Shown here: positions 7,348-15,016 of the stretch, piece by piece
Numbering within the stretch: position 1 is the stretch's first letter
Layout of the letters: each line of letters opens with the position of its first letter
NCBI RefSeq assembly: GCF_900156425.1
Contig: NZ_FTNO01000001.1
Span: 1,116,001 to 1,180,000, forward strand
Length of the DNA stretch: 64,000 nucleotides
Source: Haladaptatus litoreus
GTDB taxonomy: Archaea > Halobacteriota > Halobacteria > Halobacteriales > Haladaptataceae
Direction: 5' to 3'
Notes under the pieces: generated by a model
Told to the model about the DNA's origin: nothing
The model's input: the letters and a program-made list of their open reading frames with translations, nothing else
The model's database searches: none
Position numbers and translations under genes: made by a program

Positions 7348-8841
7348 ATGGCGAACGATTCTCACAACGGCGGTTCGTTTTCCGAGAAACTCCGTGTTCC
7401 AGAGGCGCTCACCTTCGATGATGTCCTTTTGCGCCCGAAGGAGAGCCGCGTCGAACCCGACGACGCCGATGTAAAATCCCATGTCTCGAAGAACGTCGAA
7501 CTGAACGTTCCCGTCCTCTCGGCGGCGATGGACACCGTCACCGAGAGCGAGATGGCAATCGAGATGGCCCGACAAGGTGGACTCGGCGTTCTCCACCGAA
7601 ACATGGACGTAGACGTGATGGTGAGCGAAGTCGAGCGCGTGAAGCGCGCCGACGAACTCATCATCCGCGACGTGGTGACGGCGAATCCCGGTCAAACCGT
7701 CCGCGAGGTGGATGCGATGATGGAACACCGTGGGGTCAGCGGCGCACCGGTCGTGGACGACGACGGAGAGGTTCTGGGAATCATCTCCGGCACGGACATT
7801 CGTCCGTATCTCGAAGTCGGTGACAGCGACGAAGTCAGAGAGGCGATGACCGACGAGGTCATCACCGCCGACGAATCGGTGACTGCACGCGAAGCGCTCG
7901 AACTGATGTACGAACACAAAATCGAGCGCGTTCCAATCGTTGACGACGAGGATTACCTCACTGGCCTCATCACGATGCAGGGCGTCCTCCAGCGGAGAGA
8001 GTACGGCGACGCAGTTCGCGACGAGGACGACCACCTCCGCGTCGGTGTCGCTGTCGGCCCGTTCGAAACTGACCGAGCAGTCGCCGCGGACGAAGCAGGC
8101 GCGGACGTGCTGTTCATCGACTGCGCCCACGCGCACAATCTGAACGTCATCGACGGCGCTCGGGAGATCAAAGAATCGGTTTCTGCTGACGTGGTCGTCG
8201 GAAACATCGGAACCAAAGAGGCCGCAGAAGCGATGGTCGATTTCGCAGACGGCCTGAAGGTCGGTATCGGCCCCGGTAGCATCTGTACGACCCGGGTCGT
8301 CAGCGGGTCGGGAATGCCCCAAATTACGGCCATCTCGCAGGTCGCTGACGTGGCGGCGGAGCACGATGTCCCCGTCATCGCAGACGGTGGGATTCGCTAC
8401 TCCGGCGACGCAATCAAATCCATCGCAGCGGGTGCGGACGCCGTCATGCTCGGGTCGTACTTCGCGGGAACCGACGAGGCACCGGGTCGCGTTATCACCA
8501 TCGAGGGCAAGAAGTACAAACAGTACCGCGGGATGGGCAGTGTCGGCGCGATGAAAAGCGGCGACGGCGACCGCTATCTGAAGGACGACCCGGAAGACGA
8601 CGAAGAGTACGTTCCGGAAGGCGTCGAGGCCGCGAAACCGTACAAAGGAACCCTCGAAAGTGAACTGCACCAACTCGTCGGAGGGATGCAGTCCGGTATG
8701 GGATACGTCGGTGCGGAAACGATTCCGGCGTTCAAGCAACGCTCCGAGTTCGTCCGCGTCTCCTCGGCGGGCCAGACCGAGGGCCACGCGCACGACGTGA
8801 TGATTACCGACGAAGCGCCGAACTACAGTCCCGGCGAATAG
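7348..8841 (+). CDS. guaB: IMP dehydrogenase
   Basis: 497 residues, the normal length for this enzyme, which oxidises IMP to XMP with NAD in GMP synthesis. The N-terminal LTFDDVLLRPKES motif, a tandem CBS (Bateman) module around residues 105-220, and the catalytic loop GIGPGSICTTRVVSG with the active-site Cys are all present. The flap region PYKGTLESELHQLVGGMQSGMGYVGA is also intact. The start is the first ATG (MANDSHNGG) after an AT-rich leader. A run of six T lies 34 bp beyond the stop. Confidence 0.97.
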   Translation: MANDSHNGGSFSEKLRVPEALTFDDVLLRPKESRVEPDDADVKSHVSKNVELNVPVLSAAMDTVTESEMAIEMARQGGLGVLHRNMDVDVMVSEVERVKRADELIIRDVVTANPGQTVREVDAMMEHRGVSGAPVVDDDGEVLGIISGTDIRPYLEVGDSDEVREAMTDEVITADESVTAREALELMYEHKIERVPIVDDEDYLTGLITMQGVLQRREYGDAVRDEDDHLRVGVAVGPFETDRAVAADEAGADVLFIDCAHAHNLNVIDGAREIKESVSADVVVGNIGTKEAAEAMVDFADGLKVGIGPGSICTTRVVSGSGMPQITAISQVADVAAEHDVPVIADGGIRYSGDAIKSIAAGADAVMLGSYFAGTDEAPGRVITIEGKKYKQYRGMGSVGAMKSGDGDRYLKDDPEDDEEYVPEGVEAAKPYKGTLESELHQLVGGMQSGMGYVGAETIPAFKQRSEFVRVSSAGQTEGHAHDVMITDEAPNYSPGE

Positions 8842-8874
8842 GAATAGACCATTCGAGCGACTGAGGCGCGTCTC

Positions 8875-8880
8875 TTTTTT
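8875..8880 (+). terminator. Oligo-T transcription terminator of guaB
   Basis: Six consecutive T about 34 bp after the guaB stop codon, in the context ctcttttttg. Archaeal RNA polymerase terminates at T-rich runs without need of a hairpin, and none is evident here. Confidence 0.4.
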
Positions 8881-9006
8881 GATGCGAGTTCGAAAAATCT
8901 CGTTCTGGTGAGCGACAGAAACCGTACTTCGAGAGAACTCTGTGGTTTTCAGAATATGGCAGCCGAATCGGATATAGTGCTGCACGAACCTCGGCCAAAT
9001 ATATAG

Positions 9007-9021
9007 ATTTTCTAAGAAAAT
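9007..9021. promoter_or_regulatory. 15-bp perfect palindrome in an AT-rich promoter region
   Basis: ATTTTCT, a central A, then AGAAAAT form a perfect inverted repeat. It lies between two TATA-like runs (aaatatatag ending at 9006 and ttataatag at 9031-9039) upstream of the secreted peptidase gene. A dimeric regulator could bind here; which one is unknown. Confidence 0.4.
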
Positions 9022-9119
9022 TATTCTGACTTATAATAGATTCGTATGTTAAGCCTAGGGTGTAACTAAATGAGTCGAACATGAACGAATAAAGTGAACA
9101 TCTCACTTCGCGAGAAACC

Positions 9120-10868
9120 ATGAAACGAAACGACGATGATGCCGGTTTATCCGGTTCAAAAGTAAGCAGACTCACATATATTAAATCCGGTATTTTCGGC
9201 CTTTCCTCGGCTGTCGGGATGCTCTCCGCGACCCCGCTCGCATCTGCGGAGCGCTCCGACTACACGATTCGAACCGGAACCAGCGAAGAGACGACCGTGT
9301 ACGTCCGCGAAGCTGACGCGGACGGCCCGACCGTGATGGTCGTTGGCGGCATGCACGGCGACGAGGCAAACGGCTACACGGCGGCGCAGAAGATTGCAAA
9401 CTGGCGCATCGACGCCGGAAAGCTCGTCGTCCTGCCGGAAGCGAACGTCGAGGCGATTCGAAACGACTCCCGAGTGTACAACGGCGGAATCGACCTCAAC
9501 CGACAGTTCCCGTCCGGGTCGGAACCGACGACCGCTCTCGCACGCGAAATCTGGGACGTAGTCGTCTCCGAAAACATCGACTTCCTCTTCGACCTGCACA
9601 GTTCCTACGGCATCTACAGTTCCGACGACGGCGGCGTCGGACAGGGTATCTTCTCGACGCGCGCGGCCAGTGCGACTGGCCACCGAAAGGAACTAGTCTC
9701 GTATCTGAACGAAAGCTACGTCGCCGATTCCACCTACGATTATTCGGGCTACTCCAGTAGTGATGGGTCGAGTCCAATGCTCAAACACAAGGTCGGGGCC
9801 GACCTCGACACGGGCGCAATCATCTTCGAGACGACTCGCAAAAACGGTCGCCCGCTCCCCCAACAGGTCAGGGAGACGACCGCCGCAGTGCAGGAGTTCC
9901 TCCAGCGATTCGGCCTCATCACCGAGACGGTTTCGTACAGCCAAGATGTAATCGCGGCCAACACGGCTGAAGATACGAACACGAAGCAGTCCGGCCTGCA
10001 ATTCGATATTTCGAACACATTCGGACAGGACGCCCGCATCACCGACCTCGAAATCGATCCCCACAACTCCGCCATCGACCAACTCCGCGACCATTCCTAC
10101 AGCGAAGGGCAGTGGATTAGCGAACTGTTCATCGACGCCGACGTGCAGAACGGTCTCGCCGACATCAACAACGGCGTGTCGCTTCCCTGTACCATCGACC
10201 TCGACTCCGATGGCCACAGCGACAGCGCCGACAAAGAGGCGGTTCTCTCTTCTGATTCCGCGGCAACTGTTTCGCTCTACCAGTTCAAATCGAACGGCTC
10301 GCCCGTCGATATGGCTAGCGAACCGGTCACGTTCACGGTTCACTACGAACTCGCGGACGGGACGCCGGGCTTCGACTCCTTCACTGTCGGCGGCGATGCA
10401 CTGGTCTACGAGGACGACGTGCAGGGAATCGACACGCCAGTGGACAGCAACGGCAAACAGTCCGGCCTCAAATTCAGCGTCACGAATGACGCAGGGTCAA
10501 ACATGACCATTCACGACGTGGCGATTTCCCCGGAAAATTCCGCCATCGACCAACTCCGCGACCACTCCTACAGCGAAGGGCAGTGGATTAGCGAACTGTT
10601 CATCGACGCCGACGTGCAAAACGGCGTCACCGACATCAACAACGGTGTGTCGCTCCCCTGCTTCATCGACCTCGACTGGGACGGCCACAGCACCAGCGCG
10701 TCCAACGACGCGATTCTCTCGCCCGGTTCGTCCGGCACCGTGTCGCTCTATCAGTTCAAATCGAACGGTTCGCCCGTCGATATGGTCGGCGAGAACGTCG
10801 AAATCACCATCGACTACACGCTCGGCGACGGCGGTAGTGGAAGTCGAACGTTCATGCTGTTGGTGTGA
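9120..10868 (+). CDS. Secreted M14-like zinc carboxypeptidase / succinylglutamate desuccinylase-type protein with duplicated C-terminal domain
   Basis: 582 residues. A signal-like hydrophobic stretch ends around ASA (residues 41-43). The catalytic domain shows HGDE (His79, Glu82) and FDLH (His160), the zinc ligands of the M14 / aspartoacylase-succinylglutamate desuccinylase superfamily, plus IDLNRQFP. After about residue 285 come two copies of a 157-residue beta-rich domain, starting KQSGLQFDISN and KQSGLKFSVTN, each containing AIDQLRDHSYSEGQWISELF. The domain is probably a substrate- or wall-binding module. The two copies are close to identical at DNA level across their centres. The exact substrate is unknown. 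Confidence 0.82.
   Translation: MKRNDDDAGLSGSKVSRLTYIKSGIFGLSSAVGMLSATPLASAERSDYTIRTGTSEETTVYVREADADGPTVMVVGGMHGDEANGYTAAQKIANWRIDAGKLVVLPEANVEAIRNDSRVYNGGIDLNRQFPSGSEPTTALAREIWDVVVSENIDFLFDLHSSYGIYSSDDGGVGQGIFSTRAASATGHRKELVSYLNESYVADSTYDYSGYSSSDGSSPMLKHKVGADLDTGAIIFETTRKNGRPLPQQVRETTAAVQEFLQRFGLITETVSYSQDVIAANTAEDTNTKQSGLQFDISNTFGQDARITDLEIDPHNSAIDQLRDHSYSEGQWISELFIDADVQNGLADINNGVSLPCTIDLDSDGHSDSADKEAVLSSDSAATVSLYQFKSNGSPVDMASEPVTFTVHYELADGTPGFDSFTVGGDALVYEDDVQGIDTPVDSNGKQSGLKFSVTNDAGSNMTIHDVAISPENSAIDQLRDHSYSEGQWISELFIDADVQNGVTDINNGVSLPCFIDLDWDGHSTSASNDAILSPGSSGTVSLYQFKSNGSPVDMVGENVEITIDYTLGDGGSGSRTFMLLV
9980..10865 (+). repeat. Intragenic tandem duplication (471-bp period)
   Basis: Two consecutive copies of a domain-coding unit inside the peptidase gene. 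The core blocks starting at 10070 and 10541 match almost base for base over more than 80 bp, including synonymous positions, then diverge gradually. This points to a recent duplication or ongoing gene conversion. Confidence 0.8.
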
Positions 10869-11000
10869 ATCAGGACACAACTACTGGTTAGTTGTTTTAA
10901 CGGAGGAGTTCGGTATTACGCTTCGATTCTGCGATTACGTATCGGTGTTCTCAGACGGACAGCCCAAAGCCGACGCTCACGTATTTGTTCGTCGTGAAAA

Positions 11001-11074
11001 CGGGCCGGGCGCGATTTGAACACGCGACCGTCTGATTAAGAGTCAGACGCTCTGCCTAACTGAGCTACCGGCCC
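11001..11074 (-). tRNA. tRNA-Lys (CUU anticodon)
   Basis: 74 nt, no intron. The acceptor stem GGGCCGG pairs with CCGGCCC, with discriminator G. The D-arm reads UAGCUCAGUUAGGCAGAGC, the anticodon stem CUGA(C)/(A)UCAG encloses CUCUUAA, and the T-arm is GUCGCGUGUUCAAAUCGCGC. The anticodon CUU reads lysine AAG codons. It is transcribed towards the peptidase gene. Confidence 0.95.
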
Positions 11075-11461
11075 AACGCATTCTGAAAATGCGTGGTGTG
11101 ACGTAAATACGTTTCCTTTCAAAATGCAGTCGTGCCTTCTGCGAGCGATTTCGCGCCTTTCTTGGCGCGAAATCGTCGTGGAGAGTGGGATAAATATGTG
11201 GCTTACAGGTGCGAGCTGTTTTATCTGAGGAAATCGCTGACGCCGCGGGGAAATTAGCAACCGTAGTCGGTTTTTTCGTGTGAGCAACCAGTTGCATGTG
11301 CGAATATGTATTATATATTTTAATTTTATTCTTAATAAATATAGTTTCCAAGCTGTGAGGAAAACGTGGCGTCGGCTGGTTTCGCGCCCGCTTCGGGAGG
11401 ATTAAGTACCGCCCCGGAAAACGGGCCAATAGTAATGAGCGCCGGGATAACAATCTCCTCG
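11075..11461. other. Gene-free AT-rich region between tRNA-Lys and the DHH gene
   Basis: About 390 bp. The last 150 bp are strongly AT-rich (for example tgtattatatattttaattt near 11306-11325) and probably contain the promoters of the divergent tRNA-Lys and DHH genes. No additional gene is supported. Confidence 0.5.
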
Positions 11462-12880
11462 ATGTCTACATACGCTATTCTGGGGTGCGGGAGCGTCGGC
11501 TACGCCGTCGCCGAGGAACTCGTCGAACAGGGCAAAGAAGTCCTCATCGTAGACCGGGATACCGACCGCGTCGAGGCGCTCCGCGACCAAGACTTGAACG
11601 CACAGACGGGCGACATCGTAGACGACTCCGTCGCGGAGGTCGTCAACGACCGCGACGTCGTCCTCATTCTCTCGTCGGACGTGACCGCGAACAAGGAAGC
11701 CGTCTCGAATCTACAGGACAACGGCGACGAGCGATTCATCGTCGTCCGGGCGAGCGACCCCGTTTCCGCGGACGAACTCACCGAGTTGGGCGCGGACGTG
11801 GTCATCAACCCCTCGACCGTCATCGCCAATTCGGCGCTTCGGTCGCTCGAATCCGGCGAGTTGGAGTACAAGGCGCGTCAGTTGTCCGCGGTTATCGAGG
11901 ATTCGTCGGACAAACTCGCAATCCTCACGCACGACAATCCCGACCCGGATTCAATCGCCAGCGCCGCCGCACTACAGACGATTGCCGAAAGTCTCGATGT
12001 CGAAGCCGACATCCTCTACCTCGGGGAAATCGGTCATCAGGAGAATCGCGCGTTCGTCAACCTGCTCGGTATCGAACTGCTCCAGCGCGACGACGTGGAC
12101 ATCAGCGAGTACGACACGTTCGCGCTCGTTGACCACATGCGGGCGACCGAACCCGAACTCGACCATCCCGTCGATATCCTCATCGACCACTACGAACCGG
12201 ACGGCGAGTACGAAGCGGAGTTCTCGGACGTTCGACCGAACGTCAGTTCGACTTCGACCATCATGACGAAGTACGTACAGGAATTCGACATCAGCCTCAG
12301 CGAAGAGGTTGCGACCGCACTCCTGTACGGGATTCGTGCCGAAACGCTCGACTTCAAACGCGACACGACGCCCGCCGACCTCACGGCGGCGGCCTATCTG
12401 TATCCCTTTGCGAACCACGACACCCTCGAACAGGTCGAATCGCCGTCGATGTCGCCCGAAACGCTGGACGTGCTGGCCGAGGCGATTAACAGCCGAGACG
12501 TACAGGGGAGCCACCTCGTCAGTAGCGCGGGATTCATTCGCGACCGAGATGCGCTGACGCAGGCCGCACAACACCTGCTCAATCTGGAAGGCATCACGAC
12601 GACTGCCGTGTTCGGCATCGCCGACGACACCATCTACCTCGCGGCCCGGTCGAAGGACATCCGACTGAACATCGGCAACGTTCTGCAAGATGCGTTTGAA
12701 GATATTGGTGAAGCGGCGGGTCACTCCACGCAGGCGAGCGCGGAGATTCCGCTCGGCATCTTCACCGGCATCGAATCCAACGAGAACAATCGGGACACAC
12801 TACTGGCGCTCACCGAGGAAGCAGTGAAAAAGAAACTGTTCGACGCGATGGGCGTCGATGGCGAGACGAACGGGAACTAA
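11462..12880 (+). CDS. TrkA-N / DHH-DHHA1 phosphoesterase fusion
   Basis: 472 residues. The N-terminal 115 residues form an NAD-binding RCK/TrkA-N Rossmann domain (YAILGCGSVGYAVAEEL, then LIVDRDTDRVEAL). From about residue 145 a DHH phosphoesterase domain follows: LTHDNPDPDSIASA, ALVDHMRATE and LIDHYE carry the Asp/His metal ligands. The C-terminal DHHA1 region includes GSHLVSSAGF. Relatives hydrolyse cyclic dinucleotides, oligoribonucleotides or pyrophosphate-type substrates, possibly gated by nucleotide binding to the TrkA-N part. The ATG giving MSTYAILG is chosen because the Rossmann strand begins immediately; an ATG nine codons upstream is possible. Confidence 0.88.
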   Translation: MSTYAILGCGSVGYAVAEELVEQGKEVLIVDRDTDRVEALRDQDLNAQTGDIVDDSVAEVVNDRDVVLILSSDVTANKEAVSNLQDNGDERFIVVRASDPVSADELTELGADVVINPSTVIANSALRSLESGELEYKARQLSAVIEDSSDKLAILTHDNPDPDSIASAAALQTIAESLDVEADILYLGEIGHQENRAFVNLLGIELLQRDDVDISEYDTFALVDHMRATEPELDHPVDILIDHYEPDGEYEAEFSDVRPNVSSTSTIMTKYVQEFDISLSEEVATALLYGIRAETLDFKRDTTPADLTAAAYLYPFANHDTLEQVESPSMSPETLDVLAEAINSRDVQGSHLVSSAGFIRDRDALTQAAQHLLNLEGITTTAVFGIADDTIYLAARSKDIRLNIGNVLQDAFEDIGEAAGHSTQASAEIPLGIFTGIESNENNRDTLLALTEEAVKKKLFDAMGVDGETNGN

Positions 12881-13170
12881 ACGACCGCTTCTTCTTCTTC
12901 CTCGTCGGAGTCTTTCATCCGTTCGACGACGTCGTTCACGAGGATGACGTCGCCAACCGCGCGTACCCAGCGATAGGGAACGATGACGCCGCGGCCGGGT
13001 TCGATTCGGTTGCCGAACAGTTCGTCGTTGATTCCACCCAGTGCAAGACCGGTGACGGCGGTGTCGTCCAAGTTGAGGCGAACGTCGTCCACTTCGCCAA
13101 CGAACACGCCGTTGTTGGAGTACACCTCCCGTCCGACAAGGGTCGTGATTTCCTCAGGGGTTCCGTCCAT
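12877..13170 (-). CDS. PRC-barrel domain protein
   Basis: 97 residues starting MDGTPEEITTLVGREVYSNN. The sequence GREVYSNNGVFVGEVDDVRLNLD followed by alternating beta strands is characteristic of the PRC-barrel fold found in archaea, where it may bind RNA or assist ribosome/RNA metabolism. The C terminus is a run of acidic residues. An in-frame GTG two codons upstream is an alternative start. The last 4 bp overlap the convergent DHH gene. Confidence 0.85.
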   Translation of the reverse strand: MDGTPEEITTLVGREVYSNNGVFVGEVDDVRLNLDDTAVTGLALGGINDELFGNRIEPGRGVIVPYRWVRAVGDVILVNDVVERMKDSDEEEEEAVV

Positions 13171-13244
13171 ATGCACGAAGATTGTATGGGCGGGTCTTAA
13201 CTCTTGGTAGACGTTTCACGACGAATCGATTCACCACGAACCGA

Positions 13245-14366
13245 TTACAGTTCGTTCAGCACGGAACCGAAGCGTTCCAACCCCTTTTTGACCGTTTCCC
13301 CATCGTGGCCGAGACTCAAGCGAAACCGCTCTTCGTCGTCGAAAAACCGTCCCGGGACGACCAAGATGCCGTCTTCCCACGCGGCCTCGGAGACTTCGTC
13401 TCCGTCGGCCGATTCGTGCTCGAAAAAGCCGTAGGTGCACCCGGCGGTGGCGGTTCCGGTGAGGTCGTCGCGTCCTGCAACGAACTCCGCCAGCAGTTCC
13501 TGATTCTCGACGATTCGCTCCCGAGATTGCGCCGCGAGTTGGGCGTCGCTGAAGAGTGCCCGCCGGGCCAGTGCCACGGCAGGCCCGGAAACCGCGGGAA
13601 CGTGATACATAATCGACTGAGCGCGAGAGACGAACTCGGCATCCGCGACCAGCCAGCCGATACGAACCGAGCCGAATCCGTGGAACTTCGTCAGCGAGTT
13701 CGTGACGACCGTGTTCGGAAGTCCCGCTCCGGTCGGCCCGCCGAAAACCGATGGGTCGGTGTTCTCGCAGAAGGGCGCGTACACCTCGTCCACGATGAGA
13801 TACGCGTCGTTTTCGACGGCGGCACTGCTCGCATCCGCGATGGTTTCTCGCTCGGCGCGATTCCCGCTCGGGTTGTGTCGATTCGTGACGACGATACAGC
13901 GAGTGTCGTCGGTCGTCGCTCCGGACACTCGACTCGGGTCGAGCGCGTAGTCGTCTTCTTCCAGTCTGTAAAACCGGTCTACTGTCGCACCCAACCCCTC
14001 CGGCGTGGCGACGAGTGGTTCGTAGCCCGGTTTTTCCACCAGCACGCGGGGGTCGTGGTGGCCAGTTTCGTCATCGTCCGAGTTCGAGTCTTCGTTTGCA
14101 TCGTTGATTGCGGCGGCCACCGCGAGGAAGTTGGCATGCGTCGCTCCTGCCGTGACGAGGACGTTCTCCGGTTCTACGTCGTATCCTTCGGCGATGATAG
14201 TCTCTAAGTCGGTGTCTTCCGGTGGTTCCGGAAGGTCGGCCAGTTCGGGCGGCACGACACCGTCCGGGTCGGGGAGCGGTCTACGAAGGTCGCTCGACCC
14301 GAGGTCGTAGCTCGCCGACTCGGGTCGCCCGGAAATCCAATCGAGATAGTCGATTTCGGGGAACAC
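13245..14366 (-). CDS. PLP-dependent aminotransferase class I/II
   Basis: 373 residues. It has the fold-type I aminotransferase pattern: TAGATHANF, a conserved NRHNPSGN (the substrate/PLP-binding Asn-Pro), DEVYAPF (PLP Asp), and SLTKFHGFGSVRIGW with the Schiff-base Lys. The GTG start giving VFPEIDYLDWISGRPESA is chosen because this matches the family N terminus; the open frame upstream is Arg/Ser-rich noise. The amino donor is unknown. An Asp-rich insertion (EDSNSDDDETGHHD) is haloarchaea-like. Confidence 0.85.
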   Translation of the reverse strand: MFPEIDYLDWISGRPESASYDLGSSDLRRPLPDPDGVVPPELADLPEPPEDTDLETIIAEGYDVEPENVLVTAGATHANFLAVAAAINDANEDSNSDDDETGHHDPRVLVEKPGYEPLVATPEGLGATVDRFYRLEEDDYALDPSRVSGATTDDTRCIVVTNRHNPSGNRAERETIADASSAAVENDAYLIVDEVYAPFCENTDPSVFGGPTGAGLPNTVVTNSLTKFHGFGSVRIGWLVADAEFVSRAQSIMYHVPAVSGPAVALARRALFSDAQLAAQSRERIVENQELLAEFVAGRDDLTGTATAGCTYGFFEHESADGDEVSEAAWEDGILVVPGRFFDDEERFRLSLGHDGETVKKGLERFGSVLNEL

Positions 14367-14868
14367 GCAAGCCGATACGGGAACAAACGTAATAATCTTC
14401 GGGAAGGGTGCAATGTGCGCGGGCGAATGGGGCGGAGAACCACTCGCCGTCGGTAGCGGCATCCACGCTGCACTCGCCGAGATCCACCACCGAGTTCGCG
14501 GACGGTTTTGGAACTGATTCGATCGCTCGTATCTCCGGGTACTCACGAAACGATTCCTTACCGGATTCCTGAGGAGACTCGAGCATCGGAAAGTGCATGC
14601 ACCGAGACCCGGTTTGGCTCCTCGGCGTTCCAACGCTCCGGTAACCGGGTGTAATCCTCGATTACTCGTTTGATTGGTCTCAAGGAGAAGTTACGACGCT
14701 TCAGTTTCGAACGTGAAATTTCGTTGACTCGTCCATCTCCCTTTACGCTCCCCTGTCGCCTCGGTAAGGAGTGGTTTTCTCATACAGCACGATACGAAAT
14801 TATAATTTATTTCCAGTCTAGACTATTTAGAAAAAGCTATTCTGCGTTCCTCCCACGTAACGACTGCG
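14367..14868. other. Gene-free region before the CHAT locus
   Basis: About 500 bp between the aminotransferase start and the 44-residue peptide gene. No convincing protein or RNA gene is seen. The right-hand 100 bp turn AT-rich and hold two TATA-like runs. Confidence 0.5.
14801..14830 (+). promoter_or_regulatory. AT-rich promoter region of the small membrane peptide gene
   Basis: tataatttat at 14801-14810 and ctatttag at 14823-14830 are the two TATA-like runs. The second lies about 40 bp before the ATG, the expected distance for a short leader. Which one is used is undecided. Confidence 0.4.
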
Positions 14869-15003
14869 ATGACCGAAAGAAACGACACGTTACTGGCGTA
14901 CCTCGCAGAGAATCCGCGAATGGCTGGCGTCCTGTTCACCATCTGCCTGCTACTCACCCAGACGGGGAACGCAGCAGCTGCGGCCGGTGGAACGATCCGA
15001 TAA
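14869..15003 (+). CDS. Tiny single-pass membrane peptide (DUF7503-like)
   Basis: 44 residues: a polar N terminus MTERNDTLLAYLAENPRM followed by the hydrophobic segment AGVLFTICLLLTQTGNAAAA and a short GGTIR tail. I recall haloarchaeal peptides with the same ENPRM-AGVLFT pattern annotated as DUF7503; that name is unverified. The stop lies 13 bp from the stop of the convergent CHAT protease gene. It could be a single-helix membrane effector or substrate of that protease, or, because the Ala-rich end resembles a signal-peptidase site, a secreted leader. Both are inference. Confidence 0.8.
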   Translation: MTERNDTLLAYLAENPRMAGVLFTICLLLTQTGNAAAAAGGTIR

Positions 15004-15016
15004 ACGCTGAACTGCT

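Noticed and set aside
7333..8985. Long open frame antisense to guaB
   Set aside because: It mirrors the guaB codon pattern on the other strand, has low-complexity Arg/His/Asp-rich translation and no start-site or domain support. High G+C genes create such frames.
8842..9119. Possible RNA gene in the AT-rich gap after guaB
   Set aside because: Only a T-run, TATA-like runs and a 15-bp palindrome are seen; no tRNA or structured RNA pattern is supported.
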